Assembly: GCA_934394595.1 (NCBI GenBank)
Contig: CAKRRX010000040.1
Location: 1 to 20,289, forward strand
Source of the DNA: an uncultured Blautia sp.
GTDB taxonomy: Bacteria > Bacillota > Clostridia > Lachnospirales > Lachnospiraceae
Direction of reading: 5' to 3'
Length of the DNA: 20,289 nucleotides
The first letter of the stretch is position 1; every line of letters begins with the position of its first letter. Positions 7,124 through 14,419 of the stretch are shown here, in pieces. Made by a program: the position numbers and the translations under genes. Under the pieces are notes generated by a model. It did not search any database. It was given only the letters and a program-made list of their open reading frames with translations, and was not told the DNA's origin.

Positions 7124-7996
7124 TTATTTTAATTTCTCCCCTGTAAGCATCTCATATGCCTGAAGATATTTCGCGATAGTCTTATCTACGATCTCCTGTG
7201 GGAGGGTCCAGTCATTGTCCGGATTGGCCTTCAGCCAGTCACGGGCAAACTGTTTGTCAAAGGATGGCTGGCCATGTCCTGGCTCATACTCATCTGCCGG
7301 CCAGAATCTGGAGCTGTCCGGTGTAAGCATCTCATCTCCAATAACAATATTGCCATTCTCATCCAGGCCAAACTCAAACTTGGTGTCTGCAATGATAATG
7401 CCCTTGCTTAAAGCATACTCTGCACACTTTTTATATAATGCGATGGTGTAATCACGAATCTTCTCAGCATACTCCTGACCATGTCCCGGATAGTATTTCT
7501 CCAGATGGGCAATGCTCTGCTCATAAGAAATATTCTCGTCATGATCACCGATCTCAGCCTTGGTAGAAGGTGTGTAAATAGGCTCAGGCAGCTTGTCTGA
7601 TTCCTTCAGTCCCTCCGGAAGAGCGATTCCGCAGACTGTGCCATTCTTCTGATAGCTGGCCCAACCACTTCCAGTGATATATCCGCGAACAATACATTCC
7701 ACCGGAATCATGTCCAGCTTGCGGCACATCATGCTGTTTCCGTCAAATTTATCCTGCTGGAAAAACTCCGGCATATCCTTGACATCAACAGAGAGCATGT
7801 GGTTCGGCAGGATGTCCTGGGTCATATCAAACCAGAACTTGGACATCTGTGTAAGAACAGTGCCCTTCTTAGTCACTTCGTTGTTCAGGATCACGTCAAA
7901 ACAGCTGATACGGTCTGTGGCAACCATGATCAGGCTGTCCCCGTTATCATAAATCTCGCGTACTTTGCCTTCTTTAACTGGCTTCATTTCCTGCAT
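7124..7996 (-). CDS. purC: SAICAR synthetase (phosphoribosylaminoimidazole-succinocarboxamide synthase)
   Basis: This enzyme ligates CAIR and aspartate with ATP to form SAICAR in de novo purine synthesis. I choose ATG 7996 (MQEMKPVKEGKVREIYD, 290 aa). A GTG at 8014 extends the frame, but GAGGTG lies 7-8 nt before the ATG, inside that extension. Family features are VREIYD..D.L..VATDRISCFDV at residues 12-35, PVECIVRGYITGSGWASYQ, and the C-terminal DENGNIVIGDEMLTPDSSRFWP. The gene is convergent with fhs. Fhs supplies 10-formyl-THF for the same pathway, and the ZTP sensed upstream of fhs derives from AICAR, two steps after PurC. Confidence 0.95.
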   Translation of the reverse strand: MQEMKPVKEGKVREIYDNGDSLIMVATDRISCFDVILNNEVTKKGTVLTQMSKFWFDMTQDILPNHMLSVDVKDMPEFFQQDKFDGNSMMCRKLDMIPVECIVRGYITGSGWASYQKNGTVCGIALPEGLKESDKLPEPIYTPSTKAEIGDHDENISYEQSIAHLEKYYPGHGQEYAEKIRDYTIALYKKCAEYALSKGIIIADTKFEFGLDENGNIVIGDEMLTPDSSRFWPADEYEPGHGQPSFDKQFARDWLKANPDNDWTLPQEIVDKTIAKYLQAYEMLTGEKLK

Positions 7997-8046
7997 AGCT
8001 TTACACCTCGTCACTTTTCTTTTTTATGTTTTTACAGCACCTGATT

Positions 8047-8075
8047 ATTTTACCATTTTACCTGGCAAAATACAA
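8047..8075 (-). promoter_or_regulatory. Putative purC promoter
   Basis: On the minus strand TTGTAT (8070-8075), a 17-nt spacer and TAAAAT (8047-8052) would start transcription about 45 nt before the purC ATG. A second TAAAAT follows the -35 more closely. I saw no clear purine operator or riboswitch. Confidence 0.4.
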
Positions 8076-8144
8076 TTCTTCTAATTGCCAAAAACAAAGC
8101 TTCTTTTCCCTGATTCCATGTGAATCTTCACAGAAACAAGGTAG

Positions 8145-8173
8145 TTGATAGAACCTTCTTGGCATCGTATAAT
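8145..8173 (+). promoter_or_regulatory. SigA promoter of the HAD phosphatase gene
   Basis: TTGATA (8145-8150), a 17-nt spacer and a perfect TATAAT (8168-8173) place the start near 8180, about 43 nt before the ATG. Confidence 0.8.
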
Positions 8174-8222
8174 AAACTAAACTTTTATCACGGATATTTC
8201 TATTTTCGAAAAGGAGAACACT

Positions 8223-9029
8223 ATGAAATACAAATTTGCAGCCGCTGATATGGACGGCACTTTGCTGAATGATTCCAATGAAATCACACCATATACCATA
8301 GATACCATTCGCAGTGCAGTTGCTGAGGGGCTTATTTTTTCCATCTGCACAGGCCGCCCCATACAGGGAGTGACACGCTATCAGAAGCAGCTGGGAATCC
8401 AGGGGCCTGTGATCACCTATAATGGTGCCATGATCCTGGATTCTGCCACGGGAAAGGTTCTGTACAGGCAGGAACTAGAGGCCGATGATGCCCGCCTGAT
8501 CCTGGAAGCAGGGCAAAAGTATGGCACTACTATGTGTATCTGGTCTGACAATCAGCTTTACGGCAACCAGCTTAATGACCGTATAGAAAAATACAGTCAG
8601 GCCACCAAAGTGAAGCCCATTCTCATGCCATCCATAGATATGCTTCTCGCCCAGGGAATCACCAAGATTCTCTGGTATGATGACACAGAAAAGATTCAGC
8701 AAATAGAAAAAGAACTTCAAAATTCATCACTCTTCCATCAGGTAACCTTCTGTACCTCCAAGCCCTTCTACCTGGAATTCTTCCACAGCCGGGTATCCAA
8801 GGCCGCAGCCATGGATCAAATCGGAAAACTCTATGGATTCACTTCGGACCAGACCATTGCCATAGGAGACGGCTTCAACGACCTTTCCATGATCTGTCAC
8901 GCCGCCCTGGGTGTCGCCATGTCAAACGCCCCTGCCGGTGTCAGGCAACACGCCGACTACATCACCACCCATTCCAACAATGAAGATGGAGTTGCCGAGG
9001 TGCTGAAAAAATTCGTTTTCCAAGCTTAA
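8223..9029 (+). CDS. Cof-type HAD-IIB family phosphatase
   Basis: This 268-aa protein carries all HAD motifs. DMDGTLL has the nucleophile Asp9 and acid/base Asp11, SICTGR contains the motif II Thr43, a motif III Lys lies in the HSRVSKAAAM region, and GDGFND at 215-220 is motif IV. The C2B cap lies between motifs II and III, and the length is typical for Cof/YbjI/YidA proteins. These dephosphorylate small phosphorylated metabolites, often sugar phosphates or flavin precursors; the substrate cannot be read here. AAGGAG lies 7 nt before ATG 8223. The gene stands alone with its own promoter and terminator. Confidence 0.93.
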   Translation: MKYKFAAADMDGTLLNDSNEITPYTIDTIRSAVAEGLIFSICTGRPIQGVTRYQKQLGIQGPVITYNGAMILDSATGKVLYRQELEADDARLILEAGQKYGTTMCIWSDNQLYGNQLNDRIEKYSQATKVKPILMPSIDMLLAQGITKILWYDDTEKIQQIEKELQNSSLFHQVTFCTSKPFYLEFFHSRVSKAAAMDQIGKLYGFTSDQTIAIGDGFNDLSMICHAALGVAMSNAPAGVRQHADYITTHSNNEDGVAEVLKKFVFQA

Positions 9030-9046
9030 TCCCATTTCGACCAAAA

Positions 9047-9073
9047 TAGGTGGCACAATTGCCACCTACTTTT
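9047..9073. terminator. Bidirectional terminator between the HAD gene and xylB
   Basis: TAGGTGGCA (9047-9055) pairs with TGCCACCTA (9060-9068) around CAAT. It is followed by CTTTT on the plus strand and by TTTT close to the stem on the minus strand. It sits between two convergent genes. Confidence 0.8.
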
Positions 9074-9110
9074 CATTTACTCCATTCTGTTTTTTCCAGA
9101 TGTACCAGTT

Positions 9111-10577
9111 CTACAGATTTTTAAACAGAGGTTTCATAACCGGGTACAGTTCTTTAAACTTCTGGTATCTCTTTTCATACTTCGCTGCCAGTTCCGGCTC
9201 CGGTTCCACAGTATCTACCACCTTGGCCAGTTTCCTGCCTGCGGTCTCCACATCCGGATACACTCCGCAGCCAACAGCAGCCAGCATAGCGCCGCCAAGA
9301 GATGGTCCCTCTTCCACTTCCAGAACGTCTACCTTAATATTCATAACATTAGCGATAATTTTCTTCCACAGCGGGCTCTTTGCTCCACCACCACAGATCT
9401 TGGTACGCTCAATTTTAATTCCAAGACTCTTTGCCACTTCCAGCGAATCACGAAGAGCAAAAGCCACGCCCTCCAGCACTGCCTGGGTCATGTCTGCCCT
9501 TGAAGTGTCCATGGACATTCCAAAGAATACACCTCTTGCATCAGGATCATTATGTGGGGAACGCTCTCCCATAAGATATGGCAGGAAGAATACATGATTT
9601 TCCCCAAGCTTTGTGATTGGAGCCTGCTCTGATGCAAAATCCTTTGTGCCCAGGATTTCCTCTGCCCACCATTTGTTGCAGGAGGCAGCACTGAGCATAC
9701 ACCCCATCAGATGATAGCTTCCGTCTGCATGGCAGAAAGAATGAAGTGCATTATGCTCATCCACACCAAAATTCTTACTGGAAATAAATACAGTTCCGGA
9801 AGTGCCAAGAGAAATGTTGCACTGTCCGTCACCAACGGTTCCGGTACCGACAGCTGCTGCCGCATTGTCACCTGCGCCTGCAATTACTTTTACATTCTCA
9901 GAGAAACCAAGCTCTTTTGCCACCTCTGGCTTCAGTGTACCCACAACCTCCCAGCTCTCATAAACCTTTGGAAGCTGCTCTTCCTTCACATCGCAGATCT
10001 CCATCATTTCTTTTGACCAGCAGCGGTTCTTCACATCAAGAAGAAGCATACCGGAAGCATCTGATACATCAGTACAGAAGGAGCCGCTTAAACGATAAGC
10101 CAGATAGTCCTTTGGAAGCATGATCTTTTCAACTTTTGCAAACTTCTCCGGCTCATTTTTCTTCATCCACAGGATCTTCGGTGCAGTAAATCCGGCAAAT
10201 GCAATATTTGCGGTATACTGGGAAAGCTTGTCTTTGCCGATCACATTATTCAGGTAATCGGTCTCTTCAGAAGTACGTCCGTCATTCCAGAGAATTGCCG
10301 GACGGATCACCTGATCCTGTGCATCCAGTGTCACCAGACCATGCATCTGGCCACCAAAGCTGATTCCGGCAACCTGTGTACGGTCAATCCCCTCTGTCAG
10401 TTCCTTCATTCCAGCCATACTCTGGGTATACCAATCTTCCGGATTCTGTTCTGACCAGCCCGGATGTGGAAAAAATAAAGGATATTCTTTTGAAACGATA
10501 TTACATATTTTTCCGGATTCTTCCATAAGAAGAAGCTTTACTGCGGAAGTACCAAGATCAACACCGATAAAATACAT
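9111..10577 (-). CDS. xylB: Xylulokinase (FGGY family)
   Basis: This protein phosphorylates D-xylulose to D-xylulose 5-phosphate with ATP, feeding the pentose phosphate or phosphoketolase route. The start is ATG 10577, with AGGAGG upstream; further in-frame upstream sequence is only leader. The 488 aa match the family. Xylulokinase-specific signs are FIGVDLGTSAVKLLLM at the N-terminus, PGWSEQNPEDWY, GGQMHGLVTLD at 75-85, RPAILWNDGRT, LPKDYLAYRLSG followed by DVSDASGMLLLDV, and GAGDNAAAAVGTG with the catalytic Asp. The C-terminal CGGGAKSPLWKKI is the ATP site. The gene is downstream of the isomerase gene but separated by a repeat and a strong hairpin. No xylose isomerase (XylA) is present in the window. 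Confidence 0.95.
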   Translation of the reverse strand: MYFIGVDLGTSAVKLLLMEESGKICNIVSKEYPLFFPHPGWSEQNPEDWYTQSMAGMKELTEGIDRTQVAGISFGGQMHGLVTLDAQDQVIRPAILWNDGRTSEETDYLNNVIGKDKLSQYTANIAFAGFTAPKILWMKKNEPEKFAKVEKIMLPKDYLAYRLSGSFCTDVSDASGMLLLDVKNRCWSKEMMEICDVKEEQLPKVYESWEVVGTLKPEVAKELGFSENVKVIAGAGDNAAAAVGTGTVGDGQCNISLGTSGTVFISSKNFGVDEHNALHSFCHADGSYHLMGCMLSAASCNKWWAEEILGTKDFASEQAPITKLGENHVFFLPYLMGERSPHNDPDARGVFFGMSMDTSRADMTQAVLEGVAFALRDSLEVAKSLGIKIERTKICGGGAKSPLWKKIIANVMNIKVDVLEVEEGPSLGGAMLAAVGCGVYPDVETAGRKLAKVVDTVEPEPELAAKYEKRYQKFKELYPVMKPLFKNL

Positions 10578-10592
10578 TGTTATCCTCCTTTG

Positions 10593-10629
10593 AAAACAGC
10601 CGTACCGCATAAAGTGGTACGGCTGTTTT
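10593..10629 (-). terminator. Strong hairpin with T tract directly before the xylB ribosome binding site
   Basis: A perfect 14-bp stem (10593-10606 with 10616-10629) has a 9-nt loop and, on the minus strand, ends in GGCTGTTTTC. It stops only 2-3 nt before the AAGGAGG of xylB. It may be a partial terminator or attenuator that lowers xylB relative to the isomerase, or a processing or stability hairpin at the 5' end of a xylB mRNA. Confidence 0.75.
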
Positions 10630-10664
10630 GATACGCCTATAAATTGCTGTTTCAATTCTATGAT

Positions 10665-10718
10665 GTTAGGGACAAACTGTATTTTGCCCTTAACTTAATA
10701 TTCACGGAATCCGCGAAT
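10665..10718 (-). repeat. REP-like palindromic repeat, copy 2
   Basis: The plus strand has GTTAGGGACAAA (10665-10676) paired with TTTGCCCTTAAC (10683-10694), with the same central A-C mismatch as copy 1. A second small palindrome ATTCACGGA/ATCCGCGAAT follows (10699-10717). It reaches exactly to the isomerase stop codon. It aligns with 737-790 over about 45 nt with few differences. In the mRNA it would form the 3' untranslated end of the isomerase message. Confidence 0.75.
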
Positions 10719-12200
10719 TTACCCCCATGGATTCTCTGTAGGATATCTTACACCAGCGGGCTGATTGTAGCCGATCTTCTTAACATCCAGTCCGAGGAAT
10801 TTCACTACTTCATAGAATGTCTTTCCATAATGTCCGAACATAACTGCTCCGTGATGCGGGAAGTTGCCCTCGATCAGCACATGACGGTAGAATCTGCCCA
10901 TCTCTTTGATTGCAAAAATACCAATACCACCAAAGGATCTTGTAGGTACGTCAAGAACTTCACCCTCTGCAACATAGGAAACCAGCTCTCCCTCAGAATT
11001 GCACTGCAGACGATAGAAGGTAATGTCAGATGCAGCGATATCGCCCTCGAGAGTACCTCTTGTGAAATCTGGCTCAGATCCTGCCGGCTCAAGAAGTCTG
11101 TGCTGGATCAGCTGATATTTTACAGCTCTGGACTCACACATCTTGCATGACGGGGTATTTCCACAATGGAATCCCATAAATGTATCTGTGAGCTTGTAAT
11201 CATATTTGCCCTTGATATCCTCATCATAGATATACTGCGGAACAGAGTTATTGATATCAAGCAGTGTCACTGCGTCATCAGAGATGCAAAGTCCGATGTA
11301 CTCACTGAGTGCGCCGTAAATATCTACCTCACAGGATACCGGGATACCTCTGGAAGCAAGGCGGCTGTTTACATAGCATGGCTCAAATCCAAACTGTGAC
11401 GGGAATGCCGGCCAGCATTTGTCTGCAAATGCAACATATTTTCTTGCACCCTTATGAGCCTCAGCCCAGTCAAGAAGAGTCAGTTCAAACTGTGCCATTT
11501 TTGCATTCAGATCCGCATAATATCTGCCCTCTCCCATCTCTTTTGCCATATCTGCGCAAACCTCCGGGATACGTGGGTCATTCTCATGCTCCTTGTAAGC
11601 AACAAGAAGATCAAGTTCAGAGTTCTCCTCGATTTCAACTCCCAGCTCATAAAGACCTTTGATCGGTGCGTTACATGCAAAGAAATCCTGAGGACGAGGT
11701 CCGAAGGTAATGATCTTCAGATTGCGTACACCGATAACTGCACGGGCAACCGGTACGAAATCAGCGATCATCTTAGCAATGTCATCAGCTCTTCCAACGG
11801 GGTATTCCGGGATATATGCCTCAAGATGACGCATCTTCAGATTGTAGGAGCAGTTCAGCATACCACAGTAAGCATCACCTCTGCCATTGATCATGTCGCC
11901 ATCGCCTTCAGCAGCTGCCACATACATGCAAGGTCCGTCAAATCTCTCTGCGATCAGGGTCTCCGGAGTCTCAGGTCCGAAGTTTCCAAGGAATACAACA
12001 AGGGCATTACATTCTGCCTTATTTACATCCTCCAGAGCCTTCTCCATATCCTTCTCATTCTCAACTGTCACTGGACATTCATAAAGTTCTCCCTTGTACG
12101 CTTCCTTAATTGCAGCACGTCTCTTCTCAGAGAGCTGGATTGGAAAACAGTCACGGCTTACAGCGATCAGACCAAGCTTTACAACTGGTATATTGTTCAT
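10719..12200 (-). CDS. L-fucose/L-arabinose isomerase family protein (FucI-like aldose-ketose isomerase)
   Basis: This 493-aa protein belongs to the FucI/AraA-like isomerase superfamily. It has an N-terminal Rossmann-like half (KLGLIAVSRDCFP, then CNALVVFLGNFGPETPETL) and a central CWPAFPSQFGFEPCYVNSRLASRGIPVSCEVDIYGALSEYIG. The last stretch carries the Glu and Asp typical of the Mn2+ site. The C-terminal part has GNFPHHGAVMFGHYG with conserved His. FucI-type enzymes interconvert aldoses and ketoses such as L-fucose/L-fuculose or D-arabinose/D-ribulose. Here the partner is a xylulokinase, so a pentose that yields xylulose is the likely substrate (inference). The start is ATG 12200 with GGAGG 11 nt before it, 40 nt after the DUF4867 gene. 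Substrate confidence is low, family confidence high. Confidence 0.85.
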   Translation of the reverse strand: MNNIPVVKLGLIAVSRDCFPIQLSEKRRAAIKEAYKGELYECPVTVENEKDMEKALEDVNKAECNALVVFLGNFGPETPETLIAERFDGPCMYVAAAEGDGDMINGRGDAYCGMLNCSYNLKMRHLEAYIPEYPVGRADDIAKMIADFVPVARAVIGVRNLKIITFGPRPQDFFACNAPIKGLYELGVEIEENSELDLLVAYKEHENDPRIPEVCADMAKEMGEGRYYADLNAKMAQFELTLLDWAEAHKGARKYVAFADKCWPAFPSQFGFEPCYVNSRLASRGIPVSCEVDIYGALSEYIGLCISDDAVTLLDINNSVPQYIYDEDIKGKYDYKLTDTFMGFHCGNTPSCKMCESRAVKYQLIQHRLLEPAGSEPDFTRGTLEGDIAASDITFYRLQCNSEGELVSYVAEGEVLDVPTRSFGGIGIFAIKEMGRFYRHVLIEGNFPHHGAVMFGHYGKTFYEVVKFLGLDVKKIGYNQPAGVRYPTENPWG

Positions 12201-12239
12201 AATTATAATTCCTCCATAAAAATATATTTTTTAATTGTT

Positions 12240-12857
12240 TCAATCCAAAGTGATATTCTCGCCCTTCAGTCCATTGAATGCGCCTTCGATCTTCGCATCC
12301 TCATGAGCGATCAGCCATTTGTTCTTGGCTGTCATCAGCTTGTCCTCCCCGGTCTTTGCAGTGGGGAATGTAAGGTCTGTGTTGGTTCCCTTGGGAAGAA
12401 CTACAACACACTGGAATCCACCCTCATTTACATGACATGGTGCATAATGAAGAGTGGTGGCATATACTTCAATTCCGGTTCCTGCCGGTACAAGAAATGC
12501 CTCAACCTTAGAGGTATCATATGTATGATCCGGCTCTACATCCTGCTGATGTCCGATAAGAAGGATCAGATCTGTCACAGCAATATTGATCTCAGAATTG
12601 CGGTGATACTCAAGTGCATTAAGCTTCTTATTATGGCCATTGCAATAGCCAATCTGGACAGGCAGTCCGCCATATCCCTTATTCTGCAGATCTTTTATGA
12701 TATCCAGTGCTTCCAGCTCTTCTGCAGAGGGAACATAGATTACATCCTCCGGAACCGGCGTATGCTTCATTTCTTTAATAATGCCAGTAAAGTCGTATCC
12801 TTCCAGCACCTGTCCGTATTTGCGAAATGCCTGATCTGTTACTTTCTGAATGTCCAC
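12240..12857 (-). CDS. DUF4867 family cupin-like protein
   Basis: I choose GTG 12857 as start because AAAGGAGG lies 6-8 nt upstream; the ATG at 12950 would place that ribosome binding site inside the gene. The result is 205 aa. The pattern is cupin-like: LEYHRNSEINIAVTDLILLIGH around 82-103, then EAFLVPAGTGIEVYATTLHYAPC around 119-141. His85, Glu89 and His137 are possible metal ligands, similar in layout to ureidoglycolate-lyase-type (AllA) cupins. The function of DUF4867 is not established. Its place as first gene before a FucI-like isomerase suggests a sugar epimerase, isomerase or mutarotase role (inference). The gene follows the AraC gene, but a terminator separates them. I could not find a convincing promoter in the 95-nt gap. 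Confidence 0.8.
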   Translation of the reverse strand: MDIQKVTDQAFRKYGQVLEGYDFTGIIKEMKHTPVPEDVIYVPSAEELEALDIIKDLQNKGYGGLPVQIGYCNGHNKKLNALEYHRNSEINIAVTDLILLIGHQQDVEPDHTYDTSKVEAFLVPAGTGIEVYATTLHYAPCHVNEGGFQCVVVLPKGTNTDLTFPTAKTGEDKLMTAKNKWLIAHEDAKIEGAFNGLKGENITLD

Positions 12858-12951
12858 GTTTAACCTCCTTTTGCTGCCTAACGCAGCTCTTCTTCGATAT
12901 AAAAAGAATCCCACAGGCAGGATTTTCTGCCATCGAGCTTTCTTTTGCATG

Positions 12952-12982
12952 AAAAAAGCATACCATATCCCGGTATGCTTTT
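12952..12982 (-). terminator. Intrinsic terminator of the AraC-type regulator gene
   Basis: AAAAGCATACC (12954-12964) pairs perfectly with GGTATGCTTTT (12972-12982). On the minus strand the stem is followed by more T, giving a run of six. It ends the regulator message, so the DUF4867 unit probably needs its own promoter or read-through. Confidence 0.85.
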
Positions 12983-13002
12983 CGACTGTTTTCTTGTCTA
13001 AA

Positions 13003-13860
13003 CTATAGCACTTTTTTGACCTTTTGTCTCACTTCGCTTGGCAGCTTCCCATAGCGCTTCTGAAACTCCCTGGCAAAGGCTCTGCTGCTTGCAAACCCGT
13101 TATCCATTGCAATCTGCCCAATGGTATTCTCCGTATTGGTCAGCTGACGATAGGCATAATTCATGCGAATCTCCTGTAAATAAGACTTAAAATTGATTTT
13201 TGCATATTTTTTAAACATTCGTGACAGATACGCATCTGAATACCCAAAAAGGGCAGCCATATCGGAAAGCTTCAGATCCTCTGTATAATGCTCCCTCATA
13301 TATGTGGTAATTTTTGACAATGCATCTAACCGACGGCTGTCCTGTATTTCTTCCTCTGCTGCCTCTGTCTCCCGGTAATCCTTCACCAGCAGATACAGAA
13401 TATTGTAGTATAATGCCATGGTCCGGTATTCCCAGCCCTCAGCCTTTTCCTGATATACCTTGTACAGTTCTTCGATGAAAAAAGCCAGTTTTCGATTGTC
13501 CGGCACTTTTGAATTTCTGTCCTTTTTCATTCTTGCAGCACTGGCAAAACGGATAAAGCGCTGAGCTGTAAAGTATTTTTCAAACTGCTTCAGTGGAATC
13601 TGAAGTACAACAGTTTCATTTTTTTTCGGCGCACAGATGGAATGGATCTCATTGGAATTGATGATGATCAGTTCTCCTGCTTCCAGCGCATATTCCTCTT
13701 CGTTAAGAAAAAAAGACAGGCTTCCATCCAGAACTGAAAAGATCTCAATGGATGTATGCCAATGTTTTTCTCTCTCGTAATTTCCCCTTCCGCCCTCAAA
13801 TAGAAACACCTTAAAGGGAAGCCCCTCACTGGGGATGATCAGTTCATGCTGAAACTCCAT
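13003..13860 (-). CDS. AraC-family transcriptional regulator with N-terminal cupin sensor
   Basis: This 285-aa protein has the two-domain AraC layout. Residues 1-95 form a cupin-type sugar-sensing domain (EKHWHTSIEIFSVLDGSLSFFLNEEEYALEAGELIIINSNEIHSI). The C-terminal 100 residues contain two helix-turn-helix motifs (LKLSDMAALFGYSDAYLSRMFKKYAKINFKSYLQEIRMNYA, then TIGQIAMDNGFASSRAFAREFQKRYGKLPSEVR). AGAGG lies upstream of ATG 13860. It most likely activates the sugar genes on one or both sides of it: DUF4867-isomerase-xylB downstream, and possibly the transporter-glycosidase operon. The effector is unknown. The 233-nt gap to hicB should hold its promoter, but I saw only weak candidates on that strand. 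Confidence 0.92.
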   Translation of the reverse strand: MEFQHELIIPSEGLPFKVFLFEGGRGNYEREKHWHTSIEIFSVLDGSLSFFLNEEEYALEAGELIIINSNEIHSICAPKKNETVVLQIPLKQFEKYFTAQRFIRFASAARMKKDRNSKVPDNRKLAFFIEELYKVYQEKAEGWEYRTMALYYNILYLLVKDYRETEAAEEEIQDSRRLDALSKITTYMREHYTEDLKLSDMAALFGYSDAYLSRMFKKYAKINFKSYLQEIRMNYAYRQLTNTENTIGQIAMDNGFASSRAFAREFQKRYGKLPSEVRQKVKKVL

Positions 13861-14020
13861 ATTACACCTCTTTTCCTCTGCGGCAAACCACCGCCGTAAA
13901 ATTCAAATATACAAAATTGTAATGTAAATTTACTGATTGGATATTTTTCACCAGTTTCCATTCTCCCCCAAATCTCCAGCTTTTATATAGAATAATACCA
14001 TCTGCAATGTTTTCCAAGAC

Positions 14021-14049
14021 TTGTATTTCCACCGGGAAACGCTTATAAT
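14021..14049 (+). promoter_or_regulatory. SigA promoter of the HicB-like gene
   Basis: TTGTAT (14021-14026), a 17-nt spacer and a perfect TATAAT (14044-14049) precede the gene, with a start near 14056. Confidence 0.75.
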
Positions 14050-14093
14050 AAGCAAAAAGGAAATTTTTTATCACATTCTTTGGAGGTTTTCTC

Positions 14094-14372
14094 ATGAAAT
14101 TTATATATCCTGCGGTTTTTAAAAAGACAGACGACGGACGTTACAGAGGCACTTTCCCTGATCTGGAGAGCTGCTATGGCGAGGGAGATACCCTAGATGA
14201 AGCCATCGAAAATGCAAATGCAGCAGCCTTTGACTGGATTTCCCTGGAACTTTCCGAAGAAGTCCCGGAGCTTCCGCCTATCACAGATCCGGATGATATG
14301 GATCTGGAAGAGGGGGACGTGGTGCGCAATATCCAGGTAAATATCCGCCTGTATGATGGTTGGGACGAGTAA
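14094..14372 (+). CDS. Solitary HicB-like antitoxin-fold protein
   Basis: This 92-aa protein starts with the HicB fold: MKFIYPAVFKKTDDGRYRGTFPDLESCYGEGDTLDEAIENANAAAFDWISLELSEE. In HicAB modules this domain neutralises the HicA RNase toxin. Here there is no C-terminal DNA-binding helix-turn-helix or ribbon-helix-helix; instead the end is acidic (DPDDMDLEEGD). I found no HicA-like ORF within several hundred bases on either strand, so it is an orphan. TTTGGAGG lies 9 nt before ATG 14094. It has its own promoter and shares a terminator with the GH3 gene. A stand-alone regulatory or chaperone-like role, or pairing with a distant HicA, is possible. Confidence 0.85.
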   Translation: MKFIYPAVFKKTDDGRYRGTFPDLESCYGEGDTLDEAIENANAAAFDWISLELSEEVPELPPITDPDDMDLEEGDVVRNIQVNIRLYDGWDE

Positions 14373-14382
14373 TATATCTTTA

Positions 14383-14414
14383 AAAAACGCCGGTCTTTTC
14401 AGCCCGGCGTTTTT
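14383..14414. terminator. Bidirectional terminator between hicB and the GH3 gene
   Basis: AAAAACGCCGG (14383-14393) pairs with CCGGCGTTTTT (14404-14414), with T tracts on both strands. It sits between the convergent stop codons, 5 nt from the GH3 stop. Confidence 0.9.
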
Positions 14415-14419
14415 CACAT

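Noticed and set aside
7997..8014. GTG start for purC at 8014
   Set aside because: The GAGGTG ribosome binding site lies between this GTG and ATG 7996, so the ATG is the natural start.
11454..12863. 469-aa plus-strand ORF opposite the isomerase and DUF4867 genes
   Set aside because: It is antisense to two well-supported genes with good ribosome binding sites, is Cys/Ile/Ser-rich and shows no recognisable motif.
12858..12950. N-terminal extension of DUF4867 from ATG 12950
   Set aside because: AAAGGAGG lies inside the extension just before GTG 12857, and DUF4867 proteins begin at that point. The extension is basic and overlaps the AraC terminator region.
14021..14050. CcpA cre-like site near GGGAAACGCTTATA
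   Set aside because: It matches the consensus only in part and overlaps the hicB promoter boxes, so the likeness may be chance.
13861..14095. Small minus-strand ORF as a HicA toxin partner for HicB
   Set aside because: The translated sequence has no HicA features, no His in the usual position and no ribosome binding site.
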